A stretch of 5,229 bases of DNA from the NCBI GenBank assembly GCA_038211965.1, contig JBBQVB010000157.1, forward strand, positions 1 to 5,229, read 5' to 3'. The position numbers were made by a program, and so were the translations under genes. Under the pieces are notes generated by a model, which was not told the DNA's origin, did not search any database, and was given only the letters and a program-made list of their open reading frames with translations. Shown in pieces: positions 1 to 5,229 of the stretch. Every line of letters begins with the position of its first letter. The first letter of the stretch is position 1. This DNA comes from Glacieibacterium sp038211965. GTDB taxonomy: Bacteria > Pseudomonadota > Alphaproteobacteria > Sphingomonadales > Sphingomonadaceae.

Positions 1-708
1 ATCTACGAGGAGGAGAAGCTCGACCTCGAGACGTTGCCGCTGATCGTCGTCGTCGTCGACGAGCTTGCCGACCTGATGATGACGGCGGGCAAGGAGGTCG
101 AATTCCTCATCCAGCGCCTGGCGCAAAAGGCCCGGGCGGCGGGCATCCACCTCATCATGGCGACGCAGCGCCCCAGCGTCGACGTCATCACCGGCGTCAT
201 CAAGGCGAACCTGCCGACGCGCATCAGTTTTCAGGTGACGAGCAAGATCGACAGCCGCACGATCCTCGGCGAACAGGGGGCCGAACAGCTGCTTGGCAAG
301 GGCGACATGCTCTACATGCCCGGCGGCAAACAGGTCGTCCAGGTGCACGGTCCCTTTGTCAGCGACGAGGAGGTCGAGGCGGTCGCCGAGCACTGGCGCG
401 GCCAGGGGCGGCCCGATTACGTCGATGCCGTGACCACCGACCCGCCCGACATGGCGGGGCAGTTCGGCCTCGACATGGGCGGCACGGGCGAAGCGGGCGA
501 CGCCGAGTCCGAGATGTACGCGCGCGCCGTGCAGATCGTCGGCGAAAGCCAGAAGGCGTCGATCAGCTACATCCAGCGCCAGTTGCGCGTCGGCTACAAC
601 AATGCCGCGCGTTTGGTCGAGCGTATGGAAAAGGACGGCTATGTCGGTGTGCCCGACCATGTCGGACGACGCGAGGTGCTGATCGATGCGACCGGGGAGC
701 GGGTTTAG
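1..708 (+). CDS. ftsK: DNA translocase FtsK, C-terminal part (5' end outside window)
   Basis: FtsK is the hexameric ATPase at the division septum that pumps chromosomal DNA and activates XerCD recombination at dif. The window holds the last 235 residues, read in frame from base 1. Visible landmarks (numbered from the first residue here) are the Walker B strand LIVVVVDE (14-21), followed by LADLMM, and the conserved ATQRPSVDVITGVIKANLP stretch (about 54-72). A Gly/Asp-rich linker (about 145-160) joins the motor to the gamma winged-helix domain (about 165-235). In that domain, QRQLRVGYNNAARLVERME resembles the helix that reads polar KOPS/SRS-type octamers. Walker A and the membrane domain must lie upstream. 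The C-terminus is complete, ending at TAG 706-708. It is followed after 17 bases by the amidase gene, so the two may share a transcript. Identity is secure; only the missing 5' part makes the entry partial. Confidence 0.97.
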   Translation: MYEEEKLDLETLPLIVVVVDELADLMMTAGKEVEFLIQRLAQKARAAGIHLIMATQRPSVDVITGVIKANLPTRISFQVTSKIDSRTILGEQGAEQLLGKGDMLYMPGGKQVVQVHGPFVSDEEVEAVAEHWRGQGRPDYVDAVTTDPPDMAGQFGLDMGGTGEAGDAESEMYARAVQIVGESQKASISYIQRQLRVGYNNAARLVERMEKDGYVGVPDHVGRREVLIDATGERV

Positions 709-711
709 AGC

Positions 712-717
712 GGGGGA
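712..717 (+). promoter_or_regulatory. Ribosome binding site of the Tae4-like amidase gene
   Basis: GGGGGA lies 8 bases before ATG 726 and just after the ftsK stop codon. It supports this start codon and suggests independent, efficient initiation rather than pure read-through from ftsK. Confidence 0.6.
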
Positions 718-725
718 AGCGCAAG

Positions 726-1253
726 ATGACGGCAAGACCCGAGTTCAAGGCGGCGTGGGCGCATTTTGCCGAAGTGTACAAGGTCGGCAACACCGACGCG
801 CAGGCACTCAAGCTTGTCGCTGACAAGATCGGCGGCAAGGTCAAGGCCAATATCGACAGCGGCGAATTCGCCAACGCCTGCCCGATCCGCGTCAGCTATT
901 TCCTCAACTACGGCGGTGTCGCGGTGCCGGGTCCGGCGACGGCGGAAAAGCTCGGCATCTCGGTGGTCAGCGGCAGCGACCACAAATGGTACATGTTCCG
1001 CGTCAAGGACGCGATGATCCTGCTGGCCAAGAAGTTCGGGCCTGCCGACAAGACCGTCAAGGATCCCAAGCGCAGCGATTTTGCCGGGAAGAAGGGCATC
1101 ATCGCAATCGTCGGCCACGGCTGGAGCGATGCGACCGGGCACGTCACGCTGTGGGACGGAACGGTGTTCAGCGACAAGAACCATCTCAGCGACAGCGACG
1201 TCAACGGCACCTTCGTCCCCGAAGTCGCGCGGCTTTGGGTGCTGCCATCGTGA
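726..1253 (+). CDS. tae4: Tae4-family peptidoglycan amidase (type VI secretion effector type)
   Basis: The 175-residue protein has the marks of the Tae4 family, NlpC/P60-like cysteine amidases that cut the gamma-D-glutamyl-meso-diaminopimelate bond of peptidoglycan stem peptides after delivery into a rival's periplasm. The probable nucleophile is Cys52 in NACPIRVSYFLNYGG, at the start of a helix. The probable general base is His139 in GHVTLWDG (138-145). The third acidic residue is likely Asp150, eleven residues after the histidine as I recall for characterised members, with Asp144 as the alternative. IIAIVGHGW (125-133) forms the preceding core strand, and the protein ends in RLWVLPS, as family members end in a short strand. 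There is no signal peptide, as expected of a cargo delivered directly from the cytoplasm. The start is supported by a good ribosome binding site. The next gene is the probable immunity gene, overlapping by four bases. One sampled 60-base line (1021-1080) is 60% GC, against 72% in a line of the synthase gene (2221-2280). This weakly suggests transfer. Confidence 0.88.
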   Translation: MTARPEFKAAWAHFAEVYKVGNTDAQALKLVADKIGGKVKANIDSGEFANACPIRVSYFLNYGGVAVPGPATAEKLGISVVSGSDHKWYMFRVKDAMILLAKKFGPADKTVKDPKRSDFAGKKGIIAIVGHGWSDATGHVTLWDGTVFSDKNHLSDSDVNGTFVPEVARLWVLPS

Positions 1254-1594
1254 AGCGCCTGACGCTGTGCTTGGCGCTCCTGTCAGCGGCACCGGCGGTT
1301 GCGCGTCCCGCCGTCGATACCGCCAATTTGCGCGACTGGACGACCGCGCGGTGCCTCGCCAAGGCGGCGGGCGACCAGCCTGTCGCACTCGATGCGCGAC
1401 GCTCGGCGGCGGCGCTGCTCGAACGCGGCTCGGCGCGGGCCGAAGTCTATGAACGGATCGACCGGCTGATCACGCGGACACTGGCAGTGCCGACCAGCGG
1501 CTCGACGGGCGGCACCTACGCCGTGCTGCAGTGCATCGATCTGGCGCGCAGCAGCGACCTCACCCGCGTCATCGAGCGTCGCACCCGGCGCTAG
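1250..1594 (+). CDS. tai4: Tai4-type periplasmic immunity protein
   Basis: The 114-residue protein probably binds and blocks the amidase in the periplasm, protecting the producer and its kin. The GTG start at 1250 overlaps the amidase stop codon (GTGA), so translation is probably coupled; only a weak GGG precedes it. This start gives a clean Sec signal peptide: K2-R3, a hydrophobic core LTLCLALLSAAP, and a cleavage site after AVA near residue 18. The mature part follows the Tai4 pattern as I know it: NLRDWTTARCLAKA (27-40) with Cys35, then a helical middle rich in Ala/Arg, then AVLQCIDLARSSDL (91-104) with Cys95, then a short basic tail. The two mature cysteines could form a disulfide. Family Tai4 proteins are small, helical and dimeric, and bind two effector molecules. 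The assignment rests on gene order, export signal, size and these two motifs; overall sequence similarity looks modest. An upstream in-frame TTG at 1235 is possible but would spoil the signal peptide. Confidence 0.8.
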   Translation: MKRLTLCLALLSAAPAVARPAVDTANLRDWTTARCLAKAAGDQPVALDARRSAAALLERGSARAEVYERIDRLITRTLAVPTSGSTGGTYAVLQCIDLARSSDLTRVIERRTRR

Positions 1595-1658
1595 TGTCCC
1601 GGCGCACCCGCCGCGCCTTGCGGTGTAACCCGCGCGCGCCTAACCCGAACCTCAGTCA
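1595..1658 (+). other. Intergenic spacer between the immunity gene and the synthase gene
   Basis: This 64-base gap is where transcription could end for the effector pair and begin for the lipid genes. A small GC hairpin is possible (GGCGC 1601-1605 with GCGCC 1613-1617, loop of 7), but only TTG follows it, so it is a poor Rho-independent terminator. No convincing -35/-10 pair is visible, and there is no purine-rich ribosome binding site directly before ATG 1659. Confidence 0.3.
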
Positions 1659-2882
1659 ATGTATCTGCTAGACCGCCTGTTCCGCCGTATCATTCGCGAA
1701 GGTGACCTGCGCGTTATCGACCACCGCGGGCGCGAGTATCGCTACGGTGCGCCGTCCGACCGCGTGCCGCCCGCGACCTTCCGCTGTACCGACGCCGCGA
1801 CGGCGCGCGCCATCGCGCGCAGCCTTGCGCTCGGCGCGGGCGAGGCATTCATGGATGGGCGGATGATCGTCGAGCGCGGCACGATCGCCGACGTGGTCAA
1901 CGCGGTGACGTGGAACGTCCGCTGGGACCGCGACAACCCGGTGCGCTTCGCGCTGTGGCGGCAGGCGGCGCTGGCCGGGTGGCTCGGCCAGTTCAACCAG
2001 GCGGCGCGGTCGCAGCGCAACGTCGCGCACCACTACGACCTCAACGACCGGCTCTACGACCTGTTTCTCGACGCCGACCGCCAATACAGCTGCGCCTACT
2101 ACACCGATCCCGACAATACCCTCGAACAGGCGCAGGCCGGCAAGCTCGCGCACATCGCCGCCAAGCTCGATCTCAGGCCGGGGCAACGGGTACTGGATAT
2201 CGGCTGCGGCTGGGGCGGTCTCGCGCTCTACCTCCACCGTGTCTCGGGCGCCGACGTCACCGGCGTGACGCTGTCGGTCGAGCAGCAAAAAGTGGCGACC
2301 GAGCGCGCCGCCGCTGCAGGCGTTGCCGACCGGGTACGCTTCGAACTGATCGACTATCGCGCACTGACCGACCGCTACGATCGTATCGTCTCGGTCGGCA
2401 TGTTCGAGCATGTCGGGCTGCCGCAGTACCGGATTTTCTTCGAGCAGGTTCACAGCCTGCTCGCCGACGATGGCGTCGCGCTGCTCCACACCATCGCGCG
2501 CGCCGACGGTCCGGGTGCGACCGACCCGTTCACCGCGAAATACATCTTCCCCGGCGGTTATTCGCCCGCGCTGTCGCAGATCGTGCCGCGCATCGAGAAA
2601 TCCTGGCTGTGGATCACCGACATCGAGGTGCTGCGCCTGCACTATGCGCTGACAATCGAGGAATGGGCCCGGCGCTGTGCGGCACACGAAGCCGAGATCG
2701 TCGCGCTCTACGACGCGCGCTTTTTCCGCATGTGGATGTTCTACCTCGCCGCGGCGGCGTCGGCGTTCCGCAACGACGGCCACATGAACGTCCAGATCCA
2801 GATGACCAAGCGCCGCGACGCGCTGCCGCTGACGCGCGACTATATCGCCGCCGTCGAGACGCGCTATCGTACGCTCGGCTGA
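1659..2882 (+). CDS. cfa: Cyclopropane-fatty-acyl-phospholipid synthase (SAM-dependent)
   Basis: The 407-residue protein belongs to the CFA/mycolic-acid cyclopropane synthase family. It transfers a methylene group from S-adenosylmethionine to the cis double bond of acyl chains in membrane phospholipids, working as a cytoplasmic, membrane-associated enzyme. An N-terminal lipid-binding domain (about 1-110) is followed by NVAHHYDLND (121-130) and YSCAYY (143-148), whose Cys145 matches the active-site cysteine of E. coli Cfa. The SAM-binding loop is VLDIGCGWGG (178-187), followed by GVTLSVEQ (202-209). Further motifs are FEHVG (249-253) with the Glu-His pair, YIFPGG (295-300), and RLHYALTIEEW (326-336), whose Tyr329 probably matches the bicarbonate-binding tyrosine. 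All expected catalytic residues are present and the length is normal. The start is chosen because family members of this type begin M-x-LLDRLFRR; there is no clear Shine-Dalgarno sequence. The oxygenase gene follows 13 bases after the stop. A related fatty-acid methyltransferase acting on another position cannot be excluded. Confidence 0.93.
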   Translation: MYLLDRLFRRIIREGDLRVIDHRGREYRYGAPSDRVPPATFRCTDAATARAIARSLALGAGEAFMDGRMIVERGTIADVVNAVTWNVRWDRDNPVRFALWRQAALAGWLGQFNQAARSQRNVAHHYDLNDRLYDLFLDADRQYSCAYYTDPDNTLEQAQAGKLAHIAAKLDLRPGQRVLDIGCGWGGLALYLHRVSGADVTGVTLSVEQQKVATERAAAAGVADRVRFELIDYRALTDRYDRIVSVGMFEHVGLPQYRIFFEQVHSLLADDGVALLHTIARADGPGATDPFTAKYIFPGGYSPALSQIVPRIEKSWLWITDIEVLRLHYALTIEEWARRCAAHEAEIVALYDARFFRMWMFYLAAAASAFRNDGHMNVQIQMTKRRDALPLTRDYIAAVETRYRTLG

Positions 2883-2895
2883 ACGGAGCGCGGCG

Positions 2896-3765
2896 ATGCG
2901 GGTGAGCGACGAGGTCCTCGAGGAAGTCCGGACGCGGGGCTATGCGCGCGTTCCCGGCTTTCTCGCTGCCGACCGCCTCGCCGCCGCGCGCGCCGCGCTG
3001 TGGAAAATCTTCCCGACGCCCGAAGCCTATTTCGCCGACCCCGCCCTCCACGCGAAATTCGGCAAGTCGCAGTTCGCGGGCATCCGTTACCTGCCCTACG
3101 ACGACCGCTCGCTCGACCTGCTGCCCGTCGACCCCGACCTCGTCGATGCCGCCGAGCGGTTTCTGGGCGGTCCCGAGATCGACCTCTACAAGGTCGAGCT
3201 TTGGGCGAAATACGCCGGCGCGATCGACTACGACCAACCGCACCACCGCGACTACGGCAACCATACGCTCGTCGTGCCGACCCTCGACCGGCCGCAACTG
3301 ACGACGATCCTGCTGCTCAGCGACGTGACCGAATCCGACGGTGCGACGCGCGCGGTGCCGCTCGAACACGGCGCGCATCTGCCGTTCACGCCGATGATCC
3401 TCGAACCCGGCGACCTGCGCGCGCACGAAGAGGCGCTGACCGGTGCGGCGGGGACGCTGATCCTCTATCAGACGCACGTCTTTCATCGCGGCGCGAACTT
3501 CACCCGCGCCGACGCGTCGCGGTTCATCATCATGGCCGATTTCAAGCGGCGCGGCGACGCGTGGACGGGCAAGATGGCGTGGCCCGACCAGGCGATCCGC
3601 AAGGGCTGGAGCGAGGCGCTCGCCGCGATGAGCGTGCGCCAGCGCGACCTGTTCGGCTTTCCGCCGCCGGGCAGCGACTATTGGACCGCCGCCACCGTCG
3701 CGGGGGTGCAAGCACGCTATCCGGGCATGGACATGGCCCCCTATGCGCGGACTTTGGCGGCGTAA
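2896..3765 (+). CDS. Phytanoyl-CoA dioxygenase (PhyH) family Fe(II)/2-oxoglutarate oxygenase
   Basis: The 289-residue soluble protein resembles the PhyH family of non-haem iron oxygenases, which couple 2-oxoglutarate decarboxylation to hydroxylation of a small molecule or acyl chain. The iron-binding HxD is probably His117-Arg-Asp119 in QPHHRDYGNHT (114-123). The distal histidine is probably His197 in YQTHVFHRGANFT (191-203), and Arg209 in ASRFIIMADF would hold the 2-oxoglutarate carboxylate. The strands TTILLLSDVTESDGATRAVP (136-155), with the family-typical 'D-x-T-x-x-DGAT-x-x-VP' pattern, and GAAGTLILYQ (183-192) complete the double-stranded beta-helix. The N-terminal RTRGYARVPGFL (12-23) is also typical. 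GGAG at 2885-2888, seven bases before ATG, supports the start. The short gap after the cyclopropane synthase gene implies co-transcription, so a lipid or acyl substrate is plausible, but nothing in the sequence shows it. The fold is confident, the substrate unknown. Confidence 0.85.
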   Translation: MRVSDEVLEEVRTRGYARVPGFLAADRLAAARAALWKIFPTPEAYFADPALHAKFGKSQFAGIRYLPYDDRSLDLLPVDPDLVDAAERFLGGPEIDLYKVELWAKYAGAIDYDQPHHRDYGNHTLVVPTLDRPQLTTILLLSDVTESDGATRAVPLEHGAHLPFTPMILEPGDLRAHEEALTGAAGTLILYQTHVFHRGANFTRADASRFIIMADFKRRGDAWTGKMAWPDQAIRKGWSEALAAMSVRQRDLFGFPPPGSDYWTAATVAGVQARYPGMDMAPYARTLAA

Positions 3766-3859
3766 GTCGTTGCGCCGACGGTTGACGGCGCGTGGTGGCT
3801 GCGGAAAGGTACGCATGTCCGCGTTGCGTCTGTGCGTTGTCCTGCCCGGGGGATAGCCG
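3766..3859 (+). other. Intergenic spacer with a GC-rich inverted repeat
   Basis: This 94-base gap separates the oxygenase from the membrane-protein gene. A perfect 6-bp inverted repeat, GCGCCG (3772-3777) and CGGCGC (3786-3791) with an 8-base loop, starts 7 bases after the stop codon. It lacks a T tract, so it could slow or help end transcription but is not a canonical terminator. TTGACG (3782-3787), overlapping the right arm, resembles a -35 box, but no good -10 box stands 16-18 bases further on. GGGGGA at 3848-3853, six bases before ATG 3860, is a good ribosome binding site. Confidence 0.35.
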
Positions 3860-4990
3860 ATGTTCGGACTGGAGACGCTCGACGTCGGCATCGGCATGGC
3901 GCTGATGTTCCTGTTCGTCAGCCTGATTGCTTCGGCGCTGCGCGAGTTCGGCGAGTCGGTCCTGAAAACGCGGGCAAGCTCGCTCGAACGCGGTGTCCGC
4001 GAGATGCTCGACGAGGCGGCGACCAACCGCAAGGTCTACAAGCCCGACGCGAAGCCCGACGGCGCAGGCGCGAAGTTCCGCGCGATGATGCCGATCAAGC
4101 TCAAGCCGCGCGCGCCGGTCGAGGAGAGCGCGCCCGCGACGTACATGCTCTACAATCACCCGCTGATCTCGGGGCTGTACCAGGGCAGTTACGGCGAGAC
4201 GCCGACGAGCAACCTGCCGTGCTACATCCCTGCGGCGAACTTCGCGCGCGCGGCGCTCGACCTCGCGGGGCGCGTCGATGGGGTGGTGACGAGTGCCGCG
4301 CTGACCGCCAAGGATATCCGCGACAACATCGCGCGCCTGCCGGGGACGCGGTTGCAGCGCGTCGTCATCAACGCGCTCGATGTCGCGGGCGACGATCTGG
4401 CGGTCGCGCAGAAGCAGGTCGAGCACTGGTTCGACAGCGCGATGGACCGCGTGGCGGGGTGGTACAAGCGGCGCACGCAATTCTGGCTGTTCGGGCTGGG
4501 GCTGGCATGCGCCGCGCTGATGAACATCGACGCGATCAACGTCATGCAGCATCTGTCGACCGACGAATCGCTGCGCAAGGCGGTGGCCGCCCGCGCGGCC
4601 GTCACGCTCGACGAGCAGGCGAAGCTGCTCAAGCCTGCCGACCCGGATGCGCCGCCGACGCTCGACGGCGTGCGGCAGGAAGTCGCGCGGATGGGCAGCG
4701 TCGCGTGGCCGATCGGCTGGAGCGCCGACGGCGCGCCGCCTGCCGGATGGGACGCCGGGACATGGTATGCGCGGCTCGCGACGCTGCGCCCCGCGCCGCA
4801 GTACCATGCGCTGGCGGCGGGAACGGGGATGATCTGGTTCGCCTCGCAGGTCGCGCTCGGCTGGCTGATCACCGCCTTCGGCGTGACCTTCGGCGCGGCG
4901 TTCTGGTTCGACGTGCTCAACAAGTTCATGGTCGTGCGCTCGACGGTAAAACCGGCGGAGAAGAGCGCGAAGGAAAAGAGCAAGAGTTAA
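3860..4990 (+). CDS. Uncharacterised three-helix inner-membrane protein
   Basis: I recognise the general look of a widespread hypothetical membrane-protein family but can assign no function to this 376-residue protein. Three membrane segments are visible: residues about 9-27 (VGIGMALMFLFVSLIASAL), about 207-226 (QFWLFGLGLACAALMNIDAI) and about 326-350 (WFASQVALGWLITAFGVTFGAAFWF). Basic stretches after the first (ALREFGESVLKTR) and before the second (WYKRR), and the Lys-rich tail (KPAEKSAKEKSKS), suggest N-out topology. That would give a cytoplasmic domain of about 180 residues (28-206), a periplasmic domain of about 100 residues (227-325) and a cytoplasmic C-terminus. Probable signature stretches are FDSAMDRVAGWYKRRTQFWL (191-210) and AFWFDVLNKFMVVRS (347-361). 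No catalytic motif is evident. The start is supported by GGGGGA six bases upstream. It seems to be its own transcription unit, ending next to a gene relic and a convergent gene. Confidence 0.85.
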   Translation: MFGLETLDVGIGMALMFLFVSLIASALREFGESVLKTRASSLERGVREMLDEAATNRKVYKPDAKPDGAGAKFRAMMPIKLKPRAPVEESAPATYMLYNHPLISGLYQGSYGETPTSNLPCYIPAANFARAALDLAGRVDGVVTSAALTAKDIRDNIARLPGTRLQRVVINALDVAGDDLAVAQKQVEHWFDSAMDRVAGWYKRRTQFWLFGLGLACAALMNIDAINVMQHLSTDESLRKAVAARAAVTLDEQAKLLKPADPDAPPTLDGVRQEVARMGSVAWPIGWSADGAPPAGWDAGTWYARLATLRPAPQYHALAAGTGMIWFASQVALGWLITAFGVTFGAAFWFDVLNKFMVVRSTVKPAEKSAKEKSKS

Positions 4991-4998
4991 GGGAGGAG

Positions 4999-5096
4999 GG
5001 TGTCCCCGATGTGATGCCCCCGAAGCCTGCTACCTCGGCTGGCACGACTCGTTGCAAAAGCTGGGAAAGCTCGTGCTGCCTGAGATCAACCAGTAG
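4999..5096 (+). pseudogene. 3' remnant of an AHSA1-like SRPBCC-domain gene, frameshifted
   Basis: From GAA at 5022 to the TAG at 5094-5096, one frame reads EACYLGWHDSLQKLGKL and then VLPEINQ. This resembles the C-terminal helix of bacterial AHSA1/START-like (SRPBCC) proteins, which commonly end in a GWxxSLxxLAxLVEPEI-type sequence. The preceding family-like residues GVPDVMPP (4999-5022) lie in the neighbouring frame. The switch falls exactly at a run of five C (5017-5021), and one extra C would join PDVMPP to EACYLGW without a break. No upstream body of such a gene exists, because the membrane-protein gene occupies that space. The piece is therefore most likely a relic left by a deletion or insertion, not a working gene. 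Family assignment is from memory of the motif and could be wrong for so short a piece. Confidence 0.55.
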
Positions 5097-5106
5097 GTCG
5101 CGCGAC
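5097..5106. repeat. Perfect 10-bp palindrome between convergent genes
   Basis: GTCGCGCGAC is self-complementary. It sits directly after the relic's stop codon and just before the 3' end of the minus-strand gene. In a GC-rich genome it may be chance. No T tract accompanies it, so a terminator role is not shown. Confidence 0.25.
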
Positions 5107-5109
5107 GCC

Positions 5110-5229
5110 CTACCGCCCCGGCAACGCCGCGACCGGCGGCATTGCAGCGGCCGCTTCCTCGAGCGTCGCCAGCCCGCGCTGGCCCGCCTGATAGCGCGCC
5201 GCCGCGGCGAGCCACGCGTTGACGGCGGG
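5110..5229 (-). CDS. C-terminal end of a convergent hypothetical protein (5' end outside window)
   Basis: Reading the minus strand from the window edge gives 39 open codons ending in TAG (5112-5110). The reading is AVNAWLAAAARYQAGQRGLA, then TLEEAAAAMPPVAALPGR. The Ala/Leu-rich amphipathic helix with a Trp and spaced Arg resembles the tail of alphaproteobacterial mitofilin-like (COG4223) proteins often encoded beside hemD, whose last helix carries a W...A..R..A..AL..L pattern. That family name is a tentative inference from a very short stretch. The frame is favoured over the other minus-strand frame here because its codons end in G or C almost throughout and its composition looks like a real helix. 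It converges on the membrane-protein gene. Confidence 0.55.
   Translation of the reverse strand, partial: PAVNAWLAAAARYQAGQRGLATLEEAAAAMPPVAALPGR

Noticed and set aside
986..1249. N-terminal extension of the immunity gene back to ATG 986
   Set aside because: This part lies inside the amidase gene in another frame and reads as an Arg/Gln-rich shadow. The GTG at 1250 gives a proper signal peptide.
1601..1617. Hairpin GGCGC/GCGCC as a Rho-independent terminator after the immunity gene
   Set aside because: The stem is only five base pairs and just TTG follows. Such pairs are common by chance at this GC content.
1618..1644. TTGCGG ... CCTAAC as a promoter for the cyclopropane synthase gene
   Set aside because: The spacer is only 15 bases and both boxes match the consensus poorly.
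2614..4032. Long minus-strand open frame of 472 codons opposite the synthase and oxygenase genes
   Set aside because: It is a shadow of two well-supported + strand genes in GC-rich DNA. Its translation is Arg-rich and low in complexity, with no recognisable domain.
4586..4601. GC palindrome (GGCCGC/GCGGCC) within the membrane-protein gene
   Set aside because: It lies inside coding sequence made of Ala and Arg codons and is explained by codon use.
3542..4807. Minus-strand open frame of 421 codons opposite the oxygenase and membrane-protein genes
   Set aside because: The product is dominated by Arg, Ala and His with no motif, and it overlaps the membrane-protein gene, which has clear helices and a ribosome binding site.
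5030..5215. Minus-strand open frame of 61 codons near the right edge
   Set aside because: It overlaps the frame that looks like a real C-terminal helix (5110-5229), and its own translation is Gly/Arg-rich and unlike a protein domain.
1..5229. CRISPR arrays, insertion sequences, tRNA or rRNA genes
   Set aside because: I saw no regularly spaced repeats, no transposase or terminal inverted repeats, and no tRNA or rRNA-like sequence on either strand.

Overview
The window is a GC-rich bacterial chromosome segment, and the organism is most likely an alphaproteobacterium, possibly a sphingomonad. This is inferred from the style of the FtsK C-terminus, the cyclopropane-fatty-acid-synthase family member with its 'LLDRLFRRII' start, and strong GC bias at third codon positions. 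No rRNA or tRNA gene is present to fix the taxonomy. Coding density is high, and all complete genes lie on the + strand.

Layout: (1) 1-708 is the 3' end of ftsK, the chromosome-segregation DNA translocase. (2) 726-1253 and 1250-1594 are a tightly coupled pair. The first is a Tae4-type peptidoglycan amidase, a type VI secretion effector family. The second is its probable periplasmic immunity protein (Tai4-type), which starts at a GTG overlapping the amidase stop codon. The pair follows ftsK by only 17 bases, and no secretion-system gene is visible. (3) 1659-2882 is an S-adenosylmethionine-dependent cyclopropane-fatty-acyl-phospholipid synthase. It is followed 13 bases later by a phytanoyl-CoA-dioxygenase-like Fe(II)/2-oxoglutarate oxygenase (2896-3765); these two probably form an operon. 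(4) 3860-4990 is a three-helix inner-membrane protein of a family I cannot assign to a function. (5) About 4999-5096 holds what looks like the frameshifted 3' end of a lost AHSA1/SRPBCC-domain gene. (6) 5110-5229 on the - strand is the 3' end of a convergent gene running off the window.

Working together: genes 2-3 form an attack/self-protection module against peptidoglycan. Genes 4-5 look like a lipid-modification unit, with a cyclopropane ring formed on membrane acyl chains and an oxygenase of unknown substrate. The membrane protein stands alone, next to a gene relic. The broad picture is accessory cargo placed beside a housekeeping division gene. The most notable items are the orphan-looking Tae4/Tai4 pair joined to ftsK, the relic at the convergent junction, and the uncharacterised synthase-oxygenase pairing.
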